64,000 bases of DNA from Ricinus communis (lineage: Eukaryota; Streptophyta; Magnoliopsida; Malpighiales; Euphorbiaceae), in the NCBI RefSeq assembly GCF_019578655.1, contig NC_063262.1:18421582-18485581 (forward strand). Direction: 5' to 3'. How positions within the stretch are numbered: the first letter of the stretch is position 1; each line of letters begins with the position of its first letter. The position numbers and the translations under genes were made by a program. This document shows, piece by piece, positions 35,331 to 44,358 of the stretch. The notes beneath the pieces were generated by a model that saw only the letters and a list, made by a program, of their open reading frames with translations, ran no database searches and had not been told where the DNA came from.

Positions 35331-36123
35331 TTATTGAATATCAAAATTTTATTTAAAATTAATTATTTTATCAAATTAGATTAGATCAAAATCTTATTTT
35401 ACCACAAACTAGTTTTATATCTATCAAAAATAATTAATTAATATTATTTTATTTACTCTAATTTTTATTTTTAGTATAATTTATTCTGAAAAAAGTAAAT
35501 GTTTTAAAACCATCTATATTTATAATAATATTCTAAAATCATTAAATAATTTAATTTTAGATTATTATTATATAAATATTTCTGATTGAAAAAGTATAAT
35601 TTCTTGTATTATGTTATTATATGCTAGAATTACACATATTAAAAGTAAGAAATTCTATTCCAATTTAAATAATCATGTCTTAATATAGCCAAATAATTTG
35701 TACAGTAATTTACTTCACAATAAAAATGCTAACGGTAATAAGTCAATGACAAATATTATGATAATCTTATAGCTTAAAGATGAAACTTTGCATTACTAAT
35801 CTGAATAAAATTAATATAAATAGAATTTTCACTTTTAATATATTTTAATTTTAGCATCTAATAGAAAATTTATTTTGTTAACTATTATTTTTTATAATTT
35901 AAATTAAATTATATAGCAATTTAATAATATTACTTTAAAACGTAAGTGTTTTAATATATTTAAATATTGCATGGATTAAATTATGCTATAAATAAGAAAT
36001 TAAAGGCTAGTAAAAGTATTAATTAATTATTTTATTAAATATTAAAATTAATTTGTATTAAATAGGATTTTATTTTATTTTGATAAAATAATTAATTCCA
36101 TATTACTTTGATATTTAATAACA
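35331..36123. repeat. MITE-like AT-rich inverted repeat (~790 bp)
   Basis: The arm 35331-35375 and the reverse complement of 36079-36123 match imperfectly over about 45 bp. The inner 19 bp are exact (35357-35375 AATTAATTATTTTATCAAA with 36079-36097). The middle is very AT-rich and non-coding. Non-autonomous DNA transposons look like this, but an AT-rich stretch can also give such pairs by chance. The outer ends and target duplication were not found. Confidence 0.4.
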
Positions 36124-36585
36124 AATTATAGGATCAAATTGTAATTACAATATACCAATTTAGCATTTTACTACATTGTTTTTACACGCAAAGTAGAACT
36201 AGTTAATTTTATTAAAAAAAAATTCATAAAAAAGATTTTATAAGAACTGAAAAAGAGTATTAATATAATAAAAAAATTAGACCAAGTCTCGGTAGGTCAA
36301 TAGTATTTCACCCTTCACTTAATCTTTGGAGTGCACTACAAATTTTCCTTTTCAAAATGCATGAGAAAATTTATTTAATTAGCTGAATTTGATATTGCCA
36401 TTGATGAGTTTGCTGAACACAACATCTCATAGACAAACGAAAAATTCCAAGAGTGAAAAAGAAAGAATGAGAAGTAAATGCATGGAGAAAAAGAGAGAGA
36501 AAGAGACTTAGTGAGGCATGCAGTAGGACTAATTCTTCTGCAGGCGGCAGCAGTTGCAGCTATTCTAAAACGCATTTATATTGTC

Positions 36586-36587
<2 letters not shown>

Positions 36588-36620
<33 letters not shown>
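36588..36620 (+). repeat. (AG)n microsatellite, ~16 units
   Basis: An uninterrupted AG run lies about 800 bp upstream of the CLE start codon. GAGA-type runs are common in plant 5' regions and bind BBR/BPC factors in known cases; a role here is inference. Confidence 0.95.
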
Positions 36621-36627
<7 letters not shown>

Positions 36628-37297
36628 GCCAACCTTACGTGTTTAACAGAAAGGTCTGTCCAATGTAAACTGTAAAGTCTCAACTCTCAACTGTCTTCTT
36701 GTCGTTCCGGCAAGTGTATCAGCTATATATATATATCTACTGCTCCTACTACAATTCCCTTTCATCATTCTTTCAATCAAAACCTCATTGCATAACCCAT
36801 TTCCATGGTCTGGTCAAAACCATGCATTAATTAATTATTACTTCTATAAATATATATGTTATGTTCTTGTGCTTGTCAGCTTTTCTTTTCTTTTATCTTC
36901 TTCCTGTTTTCCTGAAAGCACCTATATAAGACTCCATGGAAGAAAATGTGTATATATCTCAAAGACAGAGAATTTTTTATTTTCTTTTTGGAAAGGGAAA
37001 GAATAGGTATAGTTAATTCCCATGGACGTGTTTATCTTTTACTCTTCCCAAGTTCTGGTTTCTGTGTTGTATCTATTACCATTATGTCCAATGGAATTGA
37101 AAGCATTAAATGAGGTTTGTTGAAGGGTTCTGATCCGGTAGATGTTGATATATCAAACTCTTTGCTAGTTCATACTATGTACCTTAGTTACTTAATGTCT
37201 TTTAACCTCTCTCATAATAACACTATTCAGCCTTTCTTCCTCTTCTCTCCATATCTTAACACCATTTCCATTCTTTTTGCCCCTCTTATCCTAGCTA

Positions 37298-37333
37298 TCT
37301 CTCTCCCTCTCTCGTCTCTTTTCAAGTATAAAG
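37298..37333 (+). promoter_or_regulatory. Likely core promoter of the CLE gene
   Basis: A CT-rich patch (CTCTCTCCCTCTCTCGTCTC) is followed by TATAAAG at 37327-37333, 94 bp before the ATG. Start of transcription near 37355-37365 would give a leader of about 65 nt. Two other TATA-like sites, TATATAAG at 36923-36930 and the TA run at 36724-36736, would give much longer leaders. Confidence 0.5.
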
Positions 37334-37426
37334 ACTTTCTTTGATCTTTTCTCGTTTTGTTCCTTTCTGGGTTTTGGTTATTTTCTGGGATTTCTTCTTT
37401 TTTTTTTTTGGGATAGAACAGGTGCG

Positions 37427-37675
37427 ATGAGATTACCTATTCTGGCCATAGTTCTGTATTGCGTTTTGATTTTTGCAAGTATTAGGTCTGATGCTGTACC
37501 AAAGAAAGCTTTCTTCTTTTCTAATGATGGTAATAAGAGGAAAAATACTTCATCAAACGAGCCAATTGAAGCTGTTAACGGCTATTTCTGTAACAAAGGG
37601 ACGAAGAACAGTAACAAGACTTCAGATGAGAAGCGAGTCGTACCCACCGGTCCAAATCCCTTGCATAACAGGTAG
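37427..37675 (+). CDS. CLE-family signalling peptide precursor
   Basis: An intact 82-residue protein in one exon. Residues 1-23 form a signal peptide: a basic start, a hydrophobic core LPILAIVLYCVLIFASI, and likely cleavage after SDA. Residues 24-69 are a polar variable region rich in Lys, Asn and Ser. Residues 70-81 are the CLE motif RVVPTGPNPLHN, followed by Arg and the stop. This dodecapeptide keeps R1, P4, G6, P7, P9, H11 and N12, and is close to the CLE19/CLE8/CLE21-type peptides of Arabidopsis. Known CLE peptides are secreted, hydroxylated at P4 and P7, and bind leucine-rich-repeat receptor kinases to control stem-cell and differentiation decisions. Length and layout fit the family. The ATG at 37427 is the only one that gives a signal peptide. 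It is the only intact host gene here; which Arabidopsis member is its orthologue is uncertain. Confidence 0.9.
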   Translation: MRLPILAIVLYCVLIFASIRSDAVPKKAFFFSNDGNKRKNTSSNEPIEAVNGYFCNKGTKNSNKTSDEKRVVPTGPNPLHNR

Positions 37676-37968
37676 AAAAAGAGCTATGAAAAATTCGAAT
37701 GTACCCAACAATTTTTAGAATTTGCTCAATGGTTTGAATTGTTCGGAAGGAAAGGAAAATCTGCTCTTTCAAATCTTCCTTTAACTTCTTTAATATTATG
37801 GTTTTTGTTTCTTCAGTTTGTCTTTGTTGTTTAATTAGCTCAGCCGAGTTCCAAGCTCAATCATGTACATGGTTTTAAAGCCTCCGGAATTCAATACAGG
37901 TTCTTGATTACTGTTAAATCACTAGCGTGTAGTTTCCAGTGATTTTTAATATTTTTATGTGTTTATTA

Positions 37969-37974
37969 AATAAA
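37969..37974 (+). terminator. Candidate poly(A) signal of the CLE gene
   Basis: AATAAA lies about 295 nt after the stop codon, after T-rich sequence. Plant signals are loose, so closer variants (for example around 37790-37800) could be used instead. Confidence 0.3.
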
Positions 37975-37975
37975 A

Positions 37976-38979
37976 AATTATAAAATTTAAATTAATTTAT
38001 ATAATATTTTTTCTTTAAAAATTTACATATAAATGTTTAATATGAAATGTTTTATAACAATTATATATTAAAATATTTTATATATATTTGATCTAAATTT
38101 TATAAATTTTCTTTATATAAATAGATAAATGCATTCAAAGTTATTATAAACTAAGAGCCTAGAATTTACCTTGCTCAGTATATTGACAAGGAAAAAGAAC
38201 AAATGAAGAATCTAATCTGAGCAGTATAATTAATTTTCCTGCATATATATGTTTCTTTTCTTTATGTTGTTTGACTACAAGAAACTAGTAAAAAAGAAAA
38301 CATGTCCATCTGCTAAAGCAAGTTTATCAGTTACTCAATATTGGCAGTTCTGATATTATATGTTAATGATAAAATAGGGGAATCAAGATGGTGGAAGAAT
38401 TCTTTTAATTTTATCTTATTATTTTTGGTGGGTTTCAAGGAAAAGACGTTGGTCTGTTCTGATTTGTGTACCTGTGTTGATTTGATATGCTTCCTGATTA
38501 GGAAAAGTAGCATTCAATTTCTGTCAGCTAAATCTTAAATGCTACCATTTGTTTTTGGTTTGCTTTTTTTTCTTTTTCTTTATTTACATGGAAAGAGTAT
38601 TGTGATGGATGATGAACTTATACTATGCAGCTGCTTGCTGCAGTGGTTGACAAGCAACATTGAATTGGAAAGGTTTACCTTTCCACAAAAGTCGTTTTGT
38701 CATGGTGGTTTAGAGTGGTGGTCTGCGTTAACCTTAGGTTAAATAGCCAAAAAGAGAGCAAAAAGGTGAAACTAGACTGCACTGAGTAGAGAAGGAAGGG
38801 CATTGGTTCTCATGTGTGTGGACATTAAATTTTGCATTAAAGAAAGCTTCGGTTTCCACACGTAAATTACCCAAGTCAGTGAGCTTTCCAATTTCACTTG
38901 ACAGAATGATTTGGTGATGATTGTTTATTTTATGTGGTTTCTTGGACTTTGATTTTTCATTTCTTTTTCCTTTTTTCTT
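37976..38979. other. Spacer downstream of the CLE gene
   Basis: Sequence is AT-rich and not clearly repetitive. Frames of 60-67 codons at 38331-38742 lack any recognisable domain, codon pattern or start context and are taken as chance. Confidence 0.5.
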
Positions 38980-39216
38980 TTACATGAATAAATATATCTT
39001 CATTAACTGTTGAAAGAATAATATCACCTTTTCCAAAAATTTTGAAGAGGCATTACAAAGAGCATCTTGTTTGCCCAAACAATTAGCAACATGGTTAGCT
39101 TCCATTGATTTTAATAGTATCAGAGGAACAAAATAAAAACAATGTGCTGCTGCTGTGATTTCTTCGACAATGGAATTAAGGTCCCATGGAAAGTTTTTGG
39201 TTGTTATAAAACTCAA
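38980..39216 (-). pseudogene. RNase H fragment of a LINE-type retrotransposon
   Basis: The minus-strand frame reads FPWDLNSIVEEITAAAHCF, then EANHVANCLGKQDAL. A W-x-I--I---I block followed by an aromatic strand and A-N-VA--L-K is the C-terminal half of the RNase H domain carried by plant LINEs and related sequences. The N-terminal catalytic part and the RT are not present. It is a dead fragment; a host RNase H-like gene fragment is the alternative. Confidence 0.4.
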
Positions 39217-39559
39217 TGACCACCTTTAGCTCTTTGTTTATTGAGCATGAAAAAGACTTCAGTTACCGGAAGAGATTGCAATAACCATAAAATCGCCACT
39301 GCAGAGCTCAAGAGATTATTCAAACTCGTTATATGCACCATTGTTACGATGAAAATTTACTGTCTTCTTTAAATTATATGCAAAATCAAGATTTATATAG
39401 TACAGCTTTAACAATAGTAGAAATATAAAAAAACTAAATCGCTTTGTCACATGTAATTTTCTAAATATAATACATCAAATCATATGGTATTACATTTTTT
39501 ACCCTTTCTTAGAAGTTTTTCTCAATTAAAAAATATCACTTGCACATATAAAAATAGAT
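39217..39559. other. No gene recognised
   Basis: AT-rich sequence. The first 100 bp may be further decayed RNase H sequence on the minus strand; the remainder shows nothing. Confidence 0.4.
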
Positions 39560-39760
39560 ATGCAAGCCAACATTTTTATTTTTAATTTTTATTATTTAAT
39601 GGATTATTCTATATAAATGCAACAGTTATATTAAGTAATAATTGCAGTATGTGAGATCCATCTAGGTTTAGCCCATTTTATTTAAGCCAAATCTACATTT
39701 AAATTGTTAGCCCAATTTAATTATGGGTTCTTTATAGAAATACCTCTTTTTTTAACAATA
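39560..39760 (-). mobile_element. Isolated fragment of a Tat-like LTR
   Basis: It parallels 40555-40690 in the adjacent full LTR: AATGG-CTATTC--TATAAATGCA, then GTGAGATC-A-CTA-GT-TAG-CC. It is an older or rearranged piece lying 550 bp from the intact LTR. Confidence 0.5.
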
Positions 39761-40313
39761 ATTGCATTTTTATCTCAAAGAAAAAGTTTACTAAAATATA
39801 TTTTTTTAGAAAAAATATTTACAAAAACATGCTCAAGTCAAATATCCTAAAATTCAACTAAACATCAACCATACCAAAAATCTTTTAAAAAAATCACACA
39901 TTAACTAAAATCAACCAAAAATCAACAAAATCAATCAGTTATAAAAAATATTAAATAAATAAAAACCAACAGATAAAATTAAAATCTAAAAATATATGGG
40001 CTAGACAATAAATAAAATATTAACCAAATTTCAACCAAATATAAACCATACCTCTCTTAACATCAACCAAACGACAACTAAACTATAACACTCGTACTAA
40101 GGAACCATAATAATAGTAACAATAATAATAAGAATTTGTGATGATGATGATAATAAAACTATAAGTTTAAAAATTTAATGTGTGTGATTAAAGTAAATAA
40201 TTTTTATTTTAAATTGGATGATTTATAAAAAGATCATTATTTAGTCCTTAATTTAAAGAGAATTTTTAATATTAGATAAAAACAAATGGATTATTTAAAC
40301 TATATTTAATAAG
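39761..40313. other. Low-complexity spacer
   Basis: The stretch 39840-40090 is dominated by CAACCAAA / ATCAACCA-type phrases with almost no G. A GATGAT / AATAAT run follows at 40110-40155. There is no coding sequence. The last five bases, ATAAG, would be the left target duplication of element B. Confidence 0.5.
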
Positions 40314-42516
40314 TGTGGGCGGCGGTCTCGGGCGCCCATACAAGTGTCTTTAGCGACCACGACACTGTAAGGCTTTTCAACATAATTTGAAGTACGCTAA
40401 CTAGTCATAGAGTAGCGTGGAGATGAGAATCGCCGCCCGGATAATTAAGACATTTTTACTAATGAGTGACTTTTCTCGATTCTATAAGGAAGCTTATGTC
40501 ACAAATCTAAATAGATCCCGAAGTCAACTTCCTTATTTACGTATATTTATTTTTAATTTTAGTGTTTAATGGGCTATTCCCTGTAAATGCAGCATAATAT
40601 TTCTACATATCAAGTACTACAACATATGAGATCTACCTAAGTCTAGTCCTTTTTTTATTCAAGCCCAGCCCAATACTCGATGTTATTAACTTAATTTATT
40701 AGTCAATTATATACAAGGTCTATCTAATCTAGCCTAATTATTAGTTATGCTTTAATAACCAAGTCTGTTAAGCCTAATTAACTATTTTTTATAGAGAGGC
40801 CCAATTCAGTGACCTTAAATCTAATATGGCCTAATTTTACCCTAACTAAGCATGGCATAGCCCGTTAAGTCTACATGGATTTTAGATTAAACTTTAATTA
40901 CCATCTTAATTAAGCTAATGGACTACTGTTTTAATGCCAGGTCCAATTATCATGCCTAAGTTTATCCATCCAATTTTAATTAGGCAATCATGTAAATGTA
41001 TTTAGGCATTCATCATAGATAAAAAAAGGCAAAAATAAAAAGGCAGAAAATAAATCTAACTATTACAATCCACTTACAACTAAAAGAATATAAAGAAAAA
41101 CTTAAAAACTAAATTACAACTCAAGAAACTGCCAAAATACATTGAAAATTCAATAATTTGGAGAATTAATGTATAGAGCCGATCGACTCAGGGTGAAGAG
41201 TCGATCGGCTTAACGCACAGCCAAATCAGCTGTGTATTAAGCCGATCGGGTCTAGAGGCTTGGAGGGATTTCCTTTAGTCATTCCTCGATTTTTGTGCCC
41301 AAAATCAAGTTTTTACATGCAGAGAAGAAAAGGAATAAGTTTAAAACATGTATAGTAAAAAAAAAGAAAGAAAATATAATCTAATTGTCTAATTTGATTT
41401 AGAATATGATCAAATCAAGTTCAAAACTCTAGGTGTTCTTATTATCATATTCAAAATCCAATAAAATTAACATATTCAATAAGAAAAAAAATCTTAATTC
41501 TAATCATGTGGATTGCATATAATAATCATAAAAAGATATTTCTAACATGTTTTCATAAAAAAAAAAAGAAGGTGAATTAATTAGAAGAGAGATGTTGATG
41601 ATGCTGATGTGGGGGAGCCCTCAGGTTGTCACTGTTAGTCGTTGTTCTATGAGTCTCAGGAGATGAGGAAGCTATTGAATCAAAAAGGAAATGGAAACCA
41701 AGTTCTGCCTTTTTGGATTTTTAAAAGTTTATGTCGATCCTTTTTTGGGTTTTCTAATTTTGGAGCTCTTTCTTAGTAGGTTGCGTAGGATTCTCTCTTT
41801 GTAGGTATCGATGAAATTTTTGTACTCAGTTTTGTTGCTCAATTTCTGTAACTAAATGTATATTGCTGACTTTGTAATTAGCCCTAGACCTAGGCTATAA
41901 TCTTCTATTTATAGGAGTAGGGTTAGAAAACCCTAAGAGGTGTTGATGACTACTCACTTATTAAAATAAATAGTTTGTAATTATCCTTCCCTTATTAGAT
42001 TAATATCAAAAAAGAGTTTTTATTTTTAATCTTAAACAATTATCATCAACAAACATTTAAAAATCCAAATAATTATCATAGATATCTTCTAGAAGCTTAT
42101 TTTTATCAATTTTTAGTATTTTAGGTCGAGAATTCACGTAAAACGGTCTGAAAATAAAAAAAACTAGCCAATCCGCTTGTGTAGAGTCAATCGACTATGT
42201 ATAGAGCAGATTTGGCTCTATGCTAAGCCAATCCGCTCTGTGTAGAGCCGATTGGCTCTAAAGGTTGATAAGTTTAAAGATTTTGATAGTTTAGTCCCTT
42301 AACTTGTGAAAATTATTGTTTTGCCCCTCAAACTCTATTTTTTCTATTAATTGGATCCAAATTGATTGTAGAATAATAATTTTAAGTCCGATTATCCCCA
42401 TCATTCTCTCGAATTCACCCCTTCTCAATCTCCGAGACTCGAGAAAGATAATAGCTTTCATTATTGGATTTTTTATAATTCCCTCGATATCTAGATCCGG
42501 AAAATAGATGCTAACA
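40314..42516 (-). mobile_element. Element B 3' LTR (2203 bp)
   Basis: Read on the minus strand it opens TGTTAGCATC, continues TTTTCCGGATCTAGATATCGAGGG, has a TATA box (CCTATAAATAG, 41911 region) and ends CCGCCGCCCACA. The same order is found in the LTRs at 19604 and 44359 and in 56599-57633. Flanks ATAAG (left) and ATTGC (right) differ, so it is not a solo LTR. It is the left end of the minus-oriented element whose genes lie at 49240-56000. A weak polypurine tract (AATCAAGGGCAAT on -) precedes it. Confidence 0.8.
42170..42262 (-). repeat. Palindromic AGCCGAT(T/C)GGCT array in LTR
   Basis: Four to five degenerate units of about 21-25 bp carry the near-palindrome AGCCGATTGGCT joined by CTGTGTAG spacers. 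Related units lie at 41176-41255 in the same LTR, at 43500-43622, at 44608-44645 in the plus LTR, at 47566-47640 and at 57465-57535. Confidence 0.75.
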
Positions 42517-43959
42517 ATTGCCCTTGATTTGTCAAAATTTATAAGCATGCATGCGATTACATAAATTAAGACAAATCATAATATCAAAAATACAACCAAA
42601 AGGATATATTGATGAGCTGTAAAAGGCACACCCCATAAGCTCGAAAGGATTTTGATTTGATGTGGGGACACTCTTATTTAAGTTTTGAGGTCTTCGCCTG
42701 CTTGAATTCAGGAACCACGCCCGGTGAAATGGGAACCATGCCCGTTGATATGGGTACTACACTTTTCAATATGGGAACCACGCTTGTCAATATGGGAACC
42801 ACACCCATTGATTTAGGTACCACACCTGTTGATATGGGCATTACACTCATTGATATGGGAACCACGCTATTCAATTTTATAATTACAAAGACTTTCCTTT
42901 GGCTATTTCACCACTTTAGGACAATTTGGTAAATTTTTACTTTTGAGTACTTTCAGTTAGGAATTCCCTCGTTAGGGTTTGATCGACATGCTTTAAAAAC
43001 TATGTTGGTATTTAGCCTACTTAGGGACTAAAACATAATTTCTGATGGGCGAGGGAATAAAATAACACTTATATCCTTTTAAGGCTTATATATAGCTTTA
43101 TATCCATTCACAAATCACTTTATCTTATTTTCCCCTTTTATTTTCTCTCAAATCCACTTTTGTTATTTTTTTTATTTCTCAATCAATTCTTAATCAAATC
43201 TCATGAAATCGGTCTTGAAATGGCAGCCTCTTTCTCTAAATCTCTGGACATACTTTAATCGATCCAACTGGGAATTCTCCCTACCGATTTCTCACCAAAA
43301 TGACTTAGGACTTATGAAAGGAGAAGAGATCCCCCTTTTGGCAAAATTTAATACTCATCGGGCATTTTTGATCGTCGGAGAAGTATTTTTCCAGCTTAAA
43401 CTTTATCTCATGTCACCTACATACTAGATACACACGTTATTTATTTAAAATATATGAGAAATCATGAAAAATATTAAAAAAATCGTAATGCCCTAACCCA
43501 TTGAGCCGATTGGCTCTAAGCAGAGCTGATTCGGCTATGCGCACAGCCGATCGACTCTGTGCAGTGCCCATTCGACTCTTTGCCTAGCCAATCGGCTTTG
43601 CACAGTTCGAATGGACTATGCATGGGCCAAAACAGGGTTTTCAAGACATTTTTATACAAAATATCAGTAAATAAATGTATGCTTATCTGTTTAGATTCTA
43701 TGTGCCTGGTTTTTCAAAGTGACATTGTATTGATCCGGTTCACCAGAAATTTTTACGGGGCTGTAAGTGGTTTAATGAGCTCTCTAGCTTTTTTTAGGCT
43801 AGGATTGGTGATACCGGCTTCTGTCGATTTATGCCTACACTTCCGTCAGTCACTAGGAGGACAGCTCACACCTCTGTATATGCTCTTCTCGAGAGATGGA
43901 TGGATAATACTCATACCTTCATACTCCAGTTGGTGAGTTGATCTTGTCTCCCCTCTTTT
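42517..43959 (+). pseudogene. Antisense cargo region of element B, 5' part
   Basis: This stretch lies between the LTR and the recognisable plant mobile domain. It has a TATATATAG box at 43087-43095 followed, about 115 bp later, by an ATG at 43203. That opens a 74-codon frame (WQPLSLNLWTYFNRSNWEF and onward), then further open stretches to 43936. I do not recognise a domain in it. Its strand and position suggest the beginning of the same antisense gene that continues as PMD at 43960. Confidence 0.4.
42728..42874 (+). repeat. 21-bp minisatellite, seven units
   Basis: Seven degenerate units built on TATGGGAACCACGC--TTGA follow each other without gaps. The unit is 7 codons, so in one plus frame it reads MGTTxxD repeatedly and all units stay open. 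It lies just inside element B's LTR on the antisense side. It could be a real repeated peptide or only a slippage product. Confidence 0.85.
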
Positions 43960-44014
43960 TTACTGCTATCACGGGGATTCTCGAGAGATGGATGGATAAT
44001 ACTCATACCTTCAT
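43886..44014 (+). repeat. 37-bp exact direct duplication (43886-43922 / 43978-44014)
   Basis: A TTCTCGAGAGATGG-starting block occurs twice, 92 bp apart, with no differences. The second copy encodes LERWMDNTHTF of the plant mobile domain. The first is a misplaced duplicate that breaks the frame. Confidence 0.9.
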
Positions 44015-44358
44015 CCCTATGCCTTTCAATGATGTGATTCACGACTAGTGCTTTGATGTTCGGGAGCATTATATTTCAGACTTACTGGGTTTGTTGTCGG
44101 CGTGCCAGAACACCTGCTATATAGCTTACCAGAGCATTCCTCTCCATGATAGGGGCTTCGTGCCTCGAATTGCTCAAGAAGTGGACCAGATGGCCCGGGC
44201 CTTCTTAGTATATCTTTTTGGGACGACCTTATTTAATGATTTAGGAAATTTATTGAACTTCCGTTATTTGCCCTTCTACGGGATTTGGACCAGGTCTCCT
44301 CCTATAATTAGGGGTCTGCAGCTCTCGCATATCTATACCATCAGATGGGCATACTATC
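43960..44358 (+). pseudogene. Plant mobile domain (PMD) ORF, first part, antisense in element B
   Basis: The reading ITGILERWMDNTHTFIPMP, then LLGL, then MARAFLVYLFGTTLFNDLG and IYTIRWAYY follows the PMD block order: L-ERW--ETHTFH, then LLGL, then RA-LLY-LG--LF, then Y-WG. PMD proteins (Pfam PF10536; MAIN/MAIL family in Arabidopsis) help keep transposons silent, and PMD genes are also carried by some plant transposons. Here the domain is opposite in strand to element B's gag-pol. It is cut at the RWAYY point by the LTR at 44359. A TAG near 44057 shows that it is degraded. Confidence 0.7.

Noticed and set aside
36375..36675. ORFs overlapping the (AG)n run
   Set aside because: The Glu/Arg alternation is the microsatellite translated; there is no other support.
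37473..37718. 81-aa ORF in another frame over the CLE gene
   Set aside because: It overlaps the CLE ORF in a different frame with no signal peptide or motif.
38331..38742. 60-67 aa ORFs downstream of the CLE gene
   Set aside because: They occur on both strands with no domain, no conservation evidence and no clear start context.
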